Assembly (NCBI GenBank): GCA_964035015.1
Contig: OZ035998.1
Span: forward strand, 20,051,327-20,115,326
Source of the DNA: Corallium rubrum
Lineage: Eukaryota > Cnidaria > Anthozoa > Scleralcyonacea > Coralliidae
Length of the DNA: 64,000 nt
Reading direction: 5' to 3'
How positions within the stretch are numbered: the stretch's first letter is position 1; each line of letters begins with the position of its first letter. Under the pieces are notes generated by a model. That model was not told where the DNA came from. It was given only the letters and a program-made list of their open reading frames with translations, and did no database searches. Positions 42,349 through 51,775 of this stretch are shown here, in pieces. Made by a program: the position numbers and the translations under genes.

Positions 42349-42425
42349 AAAGTTTTTCTTGAGGAGACCCAGAGCACAGAAATAATTGTGATTTTTTGTG
42401 CGCTGGCTCACCAAGAGAAAGCTTT
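42349..42425. repeat. long hairpin A
   Basis: AAAG-TTTTTCTTG pairs with CAAGAGAAAGCTTT; inner CCCAGAGCACAGAAAT pairs with ATTTTTTGTGCGCTGG. Hairpin B (43047-43125) has the same form with different bases. Either a hairpin MITE family or a structured RNA. Confidence 0.55.
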
Positions 42426-42564
42426 GTCTTCGTTTGTTCTTGTCTTATCAATCGTTGACGATATTCTAGATTTTTTCCCCATGCAACAAAACAAACAAAT
42501 CTTAAGATCACGTTCCAACACTTAGTCGTTACTACGCAACAAAACAAACAAAACGTCGACAATT

Positions 42565-42631
42565 ATTTCTGTGCTCTGGGTCGGCAAAGAAAAGACAAAG
42601 CTTTTCCTTTCCCGACCCAGCGTGCATAAAT
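42565..42631. repeat. long hairpin C (permuted form)
   Basis: ATTTCTGTGCTCTGGGTCGG pairs with CCGACCCAGCGTGCATAAAT. The same stem words as hairpins A and B occur, but loop and base are exchanged, as if read from the neighbouring unit of a tandem palindrome. Confidence 0.5.
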
Positions 42632-42795
42632 CATTGAGTACAACAAAATGAGAGAAACATTAGTCTTCGTTTGTTGTTGTTTTTTCTTTCTTTCTTTCTT
42701 TTTTTTTGTTGTCTTTCAAATGAGATGATAGAAGAAAGACTAGCTAGTTTTTTTACGAGACTTTCTTTCATCACCGCGTTATCAAGATTTGTTCG

Positions 42796-42826
<31 letters not shown>

Positions 42827-43046
42827 ATCCTGTCTTGAAACCTAAAGATGTTTTAAGTTCTCTCAATGTATTCAGCACATCAAGTTATGCAAATACTTAC
42901 TGTGTTGAATTCACTGAGCTAGCTCAATCAATCAATCAGCATACGTCTTCTTCGATGCAGACCAAAGCACAAACTGTGGATAACGCAAAAATTGTATGAA
43001 GAAGAACAGCAAAGAAATACAATTTTAACATTACTCACCGTCACAC

Positions 43047-43125
43047 AAAGTTTTTTTCTTGAAGCAACCCAACACGCAGAAATATCTGTGATTTGTGTGT
43101 GCTGGGTTACCTTAAGGAAAGCTTT
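43047..43125. repeat. long hairpin B
   Basis: AAAGTTTTTTTCTTGAAG pairs with CTTAAGGAAAGCTTT; inner CCCAACACGCAGAAAT pairs with ATTTGTGTGTGCTGGG. Flanked downstream by GTCTTCGTTTGTT like hairpin A. Confidence 0.55.
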
Positions 43126-43325
43126 GTCTTCGTTTGTTGATGAAATTCTGTCTTGAAACCTAAAAGATGTTTTAAGTTCGCTTAACTTTACTCACCGTCA
43201 CACTATCTCACTCATGATCCCGATATTTTTTTACACGTGTTTATTTATTATATATCGTAGTGGATTATCGATTCAACGGGTCACCGGGAAAACGGTGATT
43301 TTTTGTATTTCTTGTTTACATTATC

Positions 43326-43620
43326 GATTCTGGGTAAAACGGTAAAAATTTCGTATTCCTTGTAATATTTAATTGATTCTAGGGAAAAACGGTAAAATTT
43401 GGTATTCCTTTGTATTTCTTGTTTATTATCGATTCTGGGTAAAACGGTAAAAATTTCGTATTCCTTGTAATATTTAATTGATTCTAGGGAAAAACGGTAA
43501 AATTTGGTATTCCTTTGTATTTCTTGTTTATTATCGATTCTGGGTAAAACGGTAAAAATTTCGTATTCCTTGTAATATTTAATTGATTCTAGGGAAAAAC
43601 GGTAAAATTTGGTATTCCTT
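43326..43620. repeat. 105-bp tandem repeat, almost 3 copies
   Basis: GATTCTGGGTAAAACGGTAA starts at 43326, 43431 and 43536. Each 105-bp unit is itself two related half units (the second begins GATTCTAGGGAAAAACGG). A further half unit precedes it near 43267. The period is divisible by 3, so a minus-strand frame (43281-43739) stays open as a 35-residue repeat; I do not call it a gene. Confidence 0.85.
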
Positions 43621-44043
43621 ATTGAATTGTTAATTTGCTTGGGGAACGAAACCGGAAAAAAATTTGATTGACAAGCGTGAATGAGTGGCAATCGAAACCG
43701 GAAAAAAAAATTGAATGATGGAGTCAGAGTGTTCAACATCGTTGGAATTAATCAAAATGAGAATGAAAGCTGAGATGGATGCTGAACGTACAGCTCGATT
43801 TATGCATCGCTTAGTCACCGAGGAATGGTTGTTTACGAGAGAGAAAAAAAAATCTATACCCCGCACGAATTGTGAGTGATTTAAGCAAAAACGTGCTTTT
43901 TTCAGTTAATTACGTGCAAATGTGTGTGAATGTGTGCGCGTGTGAAATTGATTTTCATGTATTTTTATGAATAAATTTAAAAAATAAACCTATATAAAAT
44001 TTGACACGCGACTTGATTGACATGATTCAACTGAGTTTTGAAG

Positions 44044-44334
44044 ATGAATTTTTTTCTGGGTATATTGTTCTTTCTTATATCTTCATTATTAGTTACCGTT
44101 GCTGATACTGATGTGGAACAAGACTGTTGTTATTGAGACAACAGTGGTCGACGCGTTTATTATATGTATCCGGCGACTACGCTAACAGATGGTGAAGAGA
44201 AGAAGCAGAAGATATCGACTACGCTAATTACAGATGGTGAAGAGAAAAAGCAGAAGAATAAAGGAGATGGAGATGGAGAAGAAGAAGGAAGAGGAGGGAA
44301 AAAAAGAAAGACAACAATCATTCCACCGCATTAA
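44044..44334 (+). pseudogene. signal-peptide ORF with in-frame stop, unknown
   Basis: An N-terminal signal-like segment (MNFFLGILFFLISSLLVTVA) and a short Cys-containing stretch end at a TGA at 44134-44136. The same frame continues open to 44334 with a two-fold repeat (TTLxTDGEEKKQK) and a Lys/Arg-rich tail. Either a 30-aa peptide or a 96-residue gene broken by one stop. No family recognised. Confidence 0.35.
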
Positions 44335-44367
44335 AAAAGCTGAAGAAGAAAGACAAACACTGTGCAT

Positions 44368-44850
44368 TTAAAAACTCGTTTTTTTATGAACTACTTTTGA
44401 ACAAAGTTGATTAATATTGTCTAATGTTGTTAATTTGTTAAATTTTGTTGAAAGTGATTTTAGACGTGCGTATTCCACTGACGGTAGACTTTCTAGATCT
44501 CTGTGTAAAAAATGTTTAGGCACACGTGTTAATAAAGCATAATCCCTTAAAATAAGTGTCTCCTTTGATAAAGCGTGTTGTAGACAGCATGGGAAGACGC
44601 AGCATATACCGGGAGCGCATTCATCTACGCTTAAACCAAATACATTTGGAAATCGCCGGCAGTTTTTTGTAGAGCATTCTTCTACATCATCCGCTAATGT
44701 TGATATACACCACAGTCGCTTAGCAACAGGTTGAATAGTCTTTAATATATCTTCGTTAGTATATTCAATGTTATAACCTTTTTTTATCAGTTGTTGTCTC
44801 AAGTATAACAATGTATTCGTTCCAGTTTCTTCTTCTTCTTTCTCATTCAT
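44368..44850 (-). CDS. Cys-rich protein of element 2, unknown (160 aa)
   Basis: Charged N-terminus (NEKEEEETG), then a middle with nine Cys between residues ~48 and 90 (pattern C...C...C...C..CC..CC) that may bind metal or form disulfides, then a helical tail. No signal peptide. It runs opposite to most neighbours. Family not recognised. Confidence 0.6.
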   Translation of the reverse strand: MNEKEEEETGTNTLLYLRQQLIKKGYNIEYTNEDILKTIQPVAKRLWCISTLADDVEECSTKNCRRFPNVFGLSVDECAPGICCVFPCCLQHALSKETLILRDYALLTRVPKHFLHRDLESLPSVEYARLKSLSTKFNKLTTLDNINQLCSKVVHKKTSF

Positions 44851-45194
44851 TTTTTTTCACCTCCCTACAGTTAAGTTTCTCTCCCTCACAAAATAGAACA
44901 CTTCATTTAAGTCAACATGTCATTTATTTCAAGGGTTTTTTAAGTCTTCCTTGTCATATGTTAATTTTTTTTTTCAAGTGTCTTTTAACATCCGGTGTTT
45001 CTTCTAGAAAAAAAATCTGGAAATTAAATATTCTACCGTGTGTATCGGGAAATTAAATATTCTATCGTGTGTTGAATTGCAAAAAAAAAATTACGCGTCT
45101 TATTGGATGAGAAACTTAATTAGCTTAAAAATATGCATTATATATAACCGTGAAAAAATAGAATTCGGCATTTTTTTGAAGAGAGTCGATAAGC

Positions 45195-46039
45195 ATGGAT
45201 CAACAACTATCTATTTTCTATAAATTTGTCAGTGAGAACAAGATTGATATAAACGAAGTAATGAGGTTGAATACTGAACGGTTAGCGAAAGAGCAGCAGC
45301 AACAGCAACGATCAGCAGCAATAGCAGCAGCAGCAGCAGATAAACGAAAACAACAGGTCGCGAGGCTAGAGAAGGAACGGAGTGCCGCGATCGAGAATGA
45401 ACGGGAAAAGTGGAATGATCGCCCTACTATGGCGTCGATGGGGGATATTTACACGCAGATGAGCGCTCCCGCCACTTTCCCCAGCTTGTCACCTTTATCC
45501 GATAGTGGGTCTACTCTAAATTTTACGGAGGGTGTAGAAGAAGGAGAAGGAGAAGAGATAAAGTAGAAGTTCTTGCCCAGAGTGTCGCCACATGTATTGC
45601 TGATGCTTCTAACACTGCTGATGACGAAGATATTCTTCTCAATTATATGTTTCCAACATCAACACCAACCTTGGAATCTCGACCGACACAAACAGCGGCG
45701 GTTAGACCCCAGGGAAAAAGTATTGATATTTTAAAACAAGCTTACAACGAAGTGGAACAGGAGAGATTAGAAGAACACGTTGACAAGAGAAACTATAGAC
45801 GAACACTTGTTTTCAAAAAAAAGGATATTCTTATAGACACATACGGAATACTAAATAGGTTTGATAAAGATATAGTTGTGACGGCTGAGAATAAATTTAA
45901 AGAATTAAAATATATTTACAATGATAAACAAAAAAAAATAACAAAATTAGTTAGCCTAAAAAATAAGCTAGCAACGCTAGAATTGATTGCAGCGAGATAT
46001 ATATTACCGGATAAAACCACCAAAAAAAGTAAAAATTAA
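45195..46039 (+). pseudogene. coiled-coil protein of element 2, one frame shift
   Basis: The first part (45195-45566, 123 codons) has a Gln/Ala-rich helix (EQQQQQRSAAIAAAAA) and an acidic end. The second frame is open from at least 45542 to 46039 and ends in a Lys-rich helical region. The two overlap in a purine-rich stretch near 45540-45566, so a single gene with a one-base shift is likely. It might be scaffold- or core-like; function unknown. Confidence 0.5.
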
Positions 46040-46199
46040 ATTTTTCGGGATGATTTAAATTTTGTATTTTAGTCGGGATTTTATAAATTTGATATCTAGT
46101 TTGGGTTAAGAATTGTAATAATTTATGTTTTTTTGTTGTTGTTTTGGAATTTTAAATGTGATGTAAATAAAAGAGGGTATAAAACGCTGTTTTTTTGTT

Positions 46200-47155
46200 A
46201 TGTTTTTTTTTAAAATGGATATTATAATAGAGGAGGTGAATAAAAGCGGTGTTCTTACGTGGGGCGGGATATTTGAGGGGAAAATTAAAGAATGCATTTC
46301 TGACCAAGGAGACCTACTTAAAAATATATCCGCTCATATTTCGAAACACCAATTCCTGGATATTTACGAAGCGATTCAGCGTTATACTATTGGGGATATT
46401 ATTGCGTATTATTCGCTAGTAATCGTGTTTTTTGAAGGTGTAGAAAAAAAACAGGAATTTTTTATTAGAGATATTACAAGAATCACGTGTCAACATCTCA
46501 AAGATTGCTGCGTCGACGTGGACTTTGATCCCGCTTTTTGGGGTGTATCGACGAAATGAATTGGGAACATCATTTAAGAATCAAAATATTTTCCTATTAT
46601 GTTGTACTCATGGAAGAAGACGAAGGGGATATGTTTTTTTTTTACAAGTGTGCAAAATATGCACGGGGATTAAGCGATTTTTACCGATTAAAAAAATCAG
46701 AACGAGAACAAATGCAAATAAGTGAACTATGCGTTTATTTACATAAGCGTAGTATGAAAAATTACAACGAGGGTGAATATTCCAGAAATTACAGATATTG
46801 TGGTAATCACATACCCCCAGCGCCTGACTATATAGAATTATACATGGAATTATTAGATGAACATTATCGTAGAATTAAAGTTGAGAGTGATGATGACGTG
46901 TTGAATTTGATACCTACACGAATATATTATATATTCGAATATATACATCCGTTTGGTGATGGTAATGGACGTGTGGGGAAAGCTTTACACGCTATATTGA
47001 GAAATAATTTAACGTGTGGGGTAAAGTCTTTTAAACAACATAAAATGTTATGTGAGCAACTAGAAATATTGCAATGTAAAAAAGGTCAACGTGTTTTTGA
47101 AGATAGAAAATCACATTTGCATATGTTGTTTAATTTGAAAGATATATTAGAGTAA
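46200..47155 (+). pseudogene. Fic-domain (AMPylase-type) protein, one frame shift
   Basis: The downstream frame (46538-47155, 205 codons) carries a canonical Fic core, HPFGDGNGR at residues 137-145 (catalytic H137, phosphate-binding GNGR), with the preceding YRYCGNHIPPAP turn and LMEELL-type helix typical of the family. The upstream frame (46200-46559) supplies a helical N-terminal part; the frames overlap after a T-run at 46535-46540. Fic enzymes usually transfer AMP to Ser, Thr or Tyr hydroxyls of target proteins. No inhibitory S/TxxxE(G/N) helix was recognised. Confidence 0.8.
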
Positions 47156-48427
47156 TTTATGTAAATAACTAATAAAATTATCGGAAACATATATAGATTT
47201 AAAGAATTTACGAATAAAACTTATTATCTCGTTGTTGATGGCGTTACCGTATTCGACAGTTATCGCGTGTTTGTTTGTTTGATGGGTGAATATATATTCA
47301 CCTGGTTTAAGATTAGTTAACGTGATAGCTGGTTCTGAAAGATGTGTTAAGTTTTGTTTTATTTTTTTTATCGCTGTTTTTGACACACAGTCATAATCAA
47401 ACATTTCAAATTCACGTGTGTCTAGATGTGATGAATTTTTTTCCTCACAATTTTCAAAAAAACACATTTCATGATTTTTGTCTTCTTCTTCTTCTGAAAT
47501 AATATCAACATCTTCTTCTTCTGAAATAATATCATAAACATCGTAAGTATGTGATTGTTTCTGAATCATCGCACGGGGATTGTGTTTTTCACAAAAACAA
47601 ATAAAGCAACAGGCTATATTTATCAAAAATTTTACACTTATCTCACCGTCTTTGCATTTAAGCGCTTGGTGGAAAAAATTTGGTGATTTACAATACATAT
47701 AGACTGCTATACTCACACCTTCATCACCGTACTTTTTATATATATATGCAAATATATCGTATAATGAGGTGCACGATTTCTTGTTCCAACAACCGCGATA
47801 TATCCAGAAAGAGTAAGGTATATGCATGCGATTGTTATTTAGAAGACCTACACGGTGATAAATTTCACGATGCCATGGTTCAAAGTCCGCGGGTAATATA
47901 GGAAAAAAAAAAGAATTATATATATGACACCCTCTTTTAGGAAAAAATGAATAAATAAATCGATTGTCTTTTACTAATACTAAATGACGTCCTTCATTTA
48001 AAATACACCAGTTTTCACCTTGTTCATACATATAGGGAATTGTTATATAATAATCTTCATTTCTTGCGATGACGTGACGTAATTTTCCAGCACCGGGTAA
48101 TACATTTCCACCACAGTATTTCCAATATTGGTGCGGTATACACCAACAACGTGTAGACTCCCGCTCCTCCTCTTGTTGTTTTCGTTGTGGAACTAGTCTT
48201 ATGTAGCCTCCCTCGTAGATATCCACTAACCCCATCAACCAGTACAGCAACCCGATTTCTCGGTTGGGAAAAAAACGAAAACACGTATACATCAGCACCA
48301 TTTTTAATAAATCAGCGACAGTTGTTTCTTCTTCTTCAACACATTCGCGTTTCCTGTTTTCATTTTCATCTTCTTCTTCTTCAACACGCTCGCGTTTTCT
48401 GTCTTGTTCTGCTGAACGTTCATTCAT
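47147..48427 (-). CDS. large unknown protein of element 2 (426 aa)
   Basis: An acidic/basic N-terminus with a duplicated block (KRERVEEEE / KRECVEEEE), then a Trp/Tyr/Cys-rich globular region (residues ~45-280) and an acidic linker with a second duplication (DIISEEED / DIISEEEED, ~300-318). The C-terminal ~110 residues are mixed. No TM or known motif. It ends convergently, with a 9-bp overlap, on the Fic gene. Confidence 0.65.
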   Translation of the reverse strand: MNERSAEQDRKRERVEEEEDENENRKRECVEEEETTVADLLKMVLMYTCFRFFPNREIGLLYWLMGLVDIYEGGYIRLVPQRKQQEEERESTRCWCIPHQYWKYCGGNVLPGAGKLRHVIARNEDYYITIPYMYEQGENWCILNEGRHLVLVKDNRFIYSFFPKRGCHIYNSFFFPILPADFEPWHREIYHRVGLLNNNRMHIPYSFWIYRGCWNKKSCTSLYDIFAYIYKKYGDEGVSIAVYMYCKSPNFFHQALKCKDGEISVKFLINIACCFICFCEKHNPRAMIQKQSHTYDVYDIISEEEDVDIISEEEEDKNHEMCFFENCEEKNSSHLDTREFEMFDYDCVSKTAIKKIKQNLTHLSEPAITLTNLKPGEYIFTHQTNKHAITVEYGNAINNEIISFIRKFFKSIYVSDNFISYLHKLL

Positions 48428-48612
48428 CGTGAATTTTTTTTCTAAGGTTGGGTAGACAGACTTTTTATCGTTTTTAAAGCAGATAAACCCTACATTTTTG
48501 AATTATTTTTTTTTGTTTTTTTAAAAAAATAAATTAGAAATTATAATTGATTGGGCGGTGATTTATTATAAAAATTCGTCTTAATTTTAGAACAACAACA
48601 TAAGCTGTCGTT

Positions 48613-48882
48613 ATGAATAGTAGTGAGGAGAAAAAACCTAGCGAATTTTTGAAAAGTGACGAGGAAGAACGTGCTGAAATTTTACAAAAAATGCGTGATT
48701 TAAAAGAGCAAACCAAAAAATACGTGCTTAGTTATCACAGCGTGCAGCAAGCTATTACGGCGTACGCTTTAAAAGGAAAAAAAGACGATGAATTGTTGAA
48801 TTGGAATAATTATCAAGTGATACTTCAGGAAATTTCAAATGGAATTTTGCATAATATGTCGTCAACAAACAGTGAGGGTTGA
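48613..48882 (+). CDS. small helical protein of element 2 (89 aa)
   Basis: Mostly charged helices (SDEEERAEILQKMRDLKEQ; YHSVQQAITAYAL). The 3' end overlaps the zinc-binding gene at 48839 in another frame by 44 bp. Unknown function. Confidence 0.5.
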   Translation: MNSSEEKKPSEFLKSDEEERAEILQKMRDLKEQTKKYVLSYHSVQQAITAYALKGKKDDELLNWNNYQVILQEISNGILHNMSSTNSEG

Positions 48883-49057
48883 ACGGTATTATTTTACGTG
48901 TAGAAAATGTGATGTGAATATAATGTATTGTGATTTATGCAGAAGAATTTCACCACTAGTAATTGGAACACGTATCTCGTGTTCACGATGCAATTGTATA
49001 AAAAGGAAACAGCGTTGGGGTTTGCAATTTGTTGATACAGACGTGCTACTGTCATGA
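48839..49057 (+). CDS. small zinc-binding protein (72 aa), four CxxC-type pairs
   Basis: CIIC, CRKC, CDLC and CSRC pairs within 50 residues predict two bound zinc ions, as in zinc-ribbon or RING-like proteins. It overlaps the 89-aa gene upstream and, by 4 bp (ATGA), the 160-aa gene downstream. That tight coupling supports translation. Possibly a transcription or ubiquitin-pathway factor; not decidable by eye. Confidence 0.6.
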   Translation: MEFCIICRQQTVRVERYYFTCRKCDVNIMYCDLCRRISPLVIGTRISCSRCNCIKRKQRWGLQFVDTDVLLS

Positions 49058-49536
49058 AACGTGTATTCATATGTACAGCAGATTTTGATAAAGCCGTAGT
49101 TGACTGGGAGATTAAAAGAAAGCAAAAGAAAGATGAAGAAGAAGAAGAAGAATATAATCCTTCGTCATCGACATTATCGCCATCATCATCGCCAGCAGCA
49201 GTAGCAGCAGCAGAGCCACAGAGACATGAGATCGCGACGTTTGAACGATGTATTTTGGAGCTGTTAAACAAGACTATCAACAAGATGTATTTTGACAGCT
49301 GCGGTTGTGTCATTACACAGGAAGAAAAAGTTGAACTGTTTCTCGCAGATGCTATGAAAGAAATAAACCGTGCTGAACTGCGTGATATTTTTTTTACTGA
49401 TGTTAAACAGAGCATGCCCATGTACGATATAACGCTTGTCAGTAATATATCAAAAATGATAAAATGCGATACGCACATGCGTAAACTACGTGAAGACAAT
49501 TATGATTACTTTAAAGATAAATTGATGGATTTGTAA
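49054..49536 (+). CDS. unknown protein of element 2 (160 aa)
   Basis: N-terminal strand (KRVFICTADFD), a Glu run (EEEEEEY), a Ser/Pro/Ala low-complexity linker, then a helical domain (~residues 62-160). The ATG overlaps the previous stop (ATGA). No family recognised. Confidence 0.55.
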   Translation: MKRVFICTADFDKAVVDWEIKRKQKKDEEEEEEYNPSSSTLSPSSSPAAVAAAEPQRHEIATFERCILELLNKTINKMYFDSCGCVITQEEKVELFLADAMKEINRAELRDIFFTDVKQSMPMYDITLVSNISKMIKCDTHMRKLREDNYDYFKDKLMDL

Positions 49537-49559
49537 TTTTTTAATCATTCTGTTGTAAG

Positions 49560-50198
49560 ATGTATTCGTGTTACGATAGCGAGTTTAACAAAGTTGTAAA
49601 TCATACAGATTTATTTGGTGTGAAAGGAGAAGAGATATTAAAAAATGTCACGCATATTATGGATTGTGAATGTTATCGCATTAATTCGTTGATTTATTTT
49701 CGTGAGGTTTCGCTGATTTATATGGATAGTGGAAAATATGAAATGTTTCATTGTTTTATCGAAGATGCTCAAGATTACGAGAAAATGACTAAACAAGATA
49801 AACGCACCATTCATCATCAATTTCAGATTCACGGGTTAAAATTATATAATTATCGAAAAAATCCACGATATTACAGTCAGGCGGAATTTTTAGACGAATT
49901 TAAAAAAAAATTTAGTGGTAAACCTGAGATTTTATTCGGTTATAAAGGGGGTAAAATTGAATCTGATTTATGCGCGTTAGTGGGGGTGGAATGTGTAAAT
50001 TTAGAACATTTCGGTGTGGAAAAATATGAAAAAATAGCTAAATATTTTTTTAAAAATATAAAAATTTGCGGGGAACATGTAAGACATCATAATGATGTTC
50101 ATTGTTCTTTATACGAGGTTAGGCTTTTCGCAGCGAAGGTTGCCGAGTTAACACACGATATAAGAAAAAGAGATAAATTTTTGTATTATTATGGGTGA
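49560..50198 (+). CDS. putative DEDD-type (RNase H-fold) exonuclease
   Basis: 212 aa. Possible exonuclease motifs: MDCECY (D-x-E, ~residues 34-39), FGYKGGKIESD (~130-140) and a late HCSLYEV (~181-187). The order D-x-E, then a helix-strand with Gly and acidic residue, then a late acidic residue fits DEDD exonucleases, and HHNDVHCS resembles the Exo III region. The assignment is weak and made by eye. Ends 8 bp into the next gene. Confidence 0.4.
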   Translation: MYSCYDSEFNKVVNHTDLFGVKGEEILKNVTHIMDCECYRINSLIYFREVSLIYMDSGKYEMFHCFIEDAQDYEKMTKQDKRTIHHQFQIHGLKLYNYRKNPRYYSQAEFLDEFKKKFSGKPEILFGYKGGKIESDLCALVGVECVNLEHFGVEKYEKIAKYFFKNIKICGEHVRHHNDVHCSLYEVRLFAAKVAELTHDIRKRDKFLYYYG

Positions 50199-50826
50199 TA
50201 AAAAAATTATTATTAAAAATCCGCGTTTTTGGTTTCATTCAGTAGACGATTATGGGAAAATACCCGTGAAACGCAGCGATGGTAAATATCATTTTCGGGA
50301 ACAAAGTGCACGTCAAGGTGCTATTATCGATCCTTATGTTAATGAGAAAACGAGAATCATTACTTTCACATCTATAAATTCAGGAGCAACTCATCAAAAT
50401 GCCTATCCATTTTCATTAACACACACCCCCGATGTAAATGAGTGGGAAAAAAGAAAAATTATTAATTCTATCGAAATAAAAATTTCTAAAAATGTGGAAG
50501 AAGAAAATGCTATTTTCTTCACGATGCTTCAAGTAAATAAAGATTTGTTAAAAGTAACTACACCTTATGTTGCTAATTTTATATCATCGGATCAAATAAT
50601 TCCTCGAAGTTCAAAAAACGAGTATTTTAGTTTACCTATGTTTTCAAGCTCAGTTAAATTGGATAATTTAAAATATGATTTATCCCGAGACGACGATTTA
50701 ATTTTACTTCAGCATATTAATTTTACAGAAAACATTAAAACAAAAAGAGGTATAAAATACGGGATAGGGAATTTACCTTACGTAATGTACGAAACACGTG
50801 TAATTTATTCCGATAATTTTTTTTAA
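50191..50826 (+). CDS. beta-rich protein of element 2 (211 aa), capsid candidate
   Basis: Strand-rich throughout, no TM, few Cys. Size and predicted fold class are compatible with a single jelly-roll (penton-type) capsid protein, but no clear sequence hallmark is visible. Segment ENAIFFTMLQVNKDLLKV and the C-terminal YVMYETRVIYSDNFF look like strands. It is the only capsid-like candidate in element 2. Confidence 0.35.
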   Translation: MGDKKIIIKNPRFWFHSVDDYGKIPVKRSDGKYHFREQSARQGAIIDPYVNEKTRIITFTSINSGATHQNAYPFSLTHTPDVNEWEKRKIINSIEIKISKNVEEENAIFFTMLQVNKDLLKVTTPYVANFISSDQIIPRSSKNEYFSLPMFSSSVKLDNLKYDLSRDDDLILLQHINFTENIKTKRGIKYGIGNLPYVMYETRVIYSDNFF

Positions 50827-50931
50827 AAAATAATAATAAATAAAATATATAATATAAGACTACGCGTTTTTCTTTGTTTTTTTATAATTTTATTTTTGAA
50901 TTTTTTTTTTGTTATATTATTTTTTTAAAAA

Positions 50932-51188
50932 TTATTTTAAATAATATTTTTTTGGCGCCATTCTTCCACCAAATTGCTGAAATGTGTCTACATCCGGTTG
51001 CACCAGACCACCAAATTGTTTTTTTTTAAATTTTTTCACTTTCATCGTTCCGTTTTTTATTTTTCTTATAATTTTGTTTTTGCTGGATTCAAAATCTTTC
51101 ATAATTTTCATTACTTTTGGAAATTTTTTACTACCACCTCTTTGTCTTTTTTTCCTCGAAATCCCGTGTTTCTCCGGTTTCTACTCAT
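50932..51188 (-). pseudogene. small basic Lys/Gly-rich protein, frame-broken
   Basis: The start ATG (51188) overlaps the SET gene stop as ATGA. The first frame ends after 26 codons. A second frame, entered at an A-run near 51145-51155, stays open to 50932 with many Lys/Arg, GGSKKFP and a C-terminal FGGRMAPKKYY. The 257-bp span is one base short of whole codons. A basic DNA-condensing or core protein is possible. Confidence 0.4.
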
Positions 51189-51751
51189 TTTTTCGTTTTT
51201 TTAAAGTATCCACGTGGCCAGTACTCATCACCATAGTCGGCAAAAATTTCCTGATGGGGTTTTATACCCGCAGTTGTTTGTAATTTAAATCGATTATTGT
51301 ATTTTGTTGTTCCTGTAAAACAAGCGTTATTTTTATATCGCGATCCTTTTGCATCATTACAAAATCGAGGCGCTCCATCGGTTGATTTATACGCGTCGAC
51401 GCAGTGACGGGGACCATCGCACAAGCTATATTGTGCAATTGTTTTATTGCCGTATTTTCGATCCATACGTTTTACCGTGGTTCTTTCGCCTGTGTACGTA
51501 GCGACGTTAGTATTGCGTCTAAAAGGTTTTTTCCAAGCGTACAAGCCTTTGCCTGCATTTGGAATCCGTGATTTTTTAACACGTAAGTTATCTTCTTTTG
51601 CTAGATGAATCCAACATTTGTGTGTGTGCGCTGTTCTTTTTCGACATCGTTTTCTTTTTAACGTGAAGCTTCGACATTGTAAAACAGCTCGTACATTTTG
51701 TGAGTTTAAACTCATTATTCGACCACCTCTATTTACCCGTTGTTTAACCAT
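51185..51751 (-). CDS. SET-domain protein methyltransferase with N-terminal Zn motif
   Basis: 188 aa. Residues ~26-50 form a small metal site (C26, C36, H42/H44, C46, H49) of the CRxxTKKGxxC...CWxH type seen in large DNA viruses. A SET domain follows: NAGKGLYAWK (65-74), VATYTGER (83-90), VDAYKS (118-123), RFCND (129-133), NACF (142-145) and EIFADYGDEYW (168-178). Viral SET proteins can methylate histone lysines. Here NHS of the classic motif is CND. Directly upstream of the small basic gene. Confidence 0.8.
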   Translation of the reverse strand: MVKQRVNRGGRIMSLNSQNVRAVLQCRSFTLKRKRCRKRTAHTHKCWIHLAKEDNLRVKKSRIPNAGKGLYAWKKPFRRNTNVATYTGERTTVKRMDRKYGNKTIAQYSLCDGPRHCVDAYKSTDGAPRFCNDAKGSRYKNNACFTGTTKYNNRFKLQTTAGIKPHQEIFADYGDEYWPRGYFKKTKK

Positions 51752-51775
51752 TTTTTTTTTATTTTATTTTTTTTT

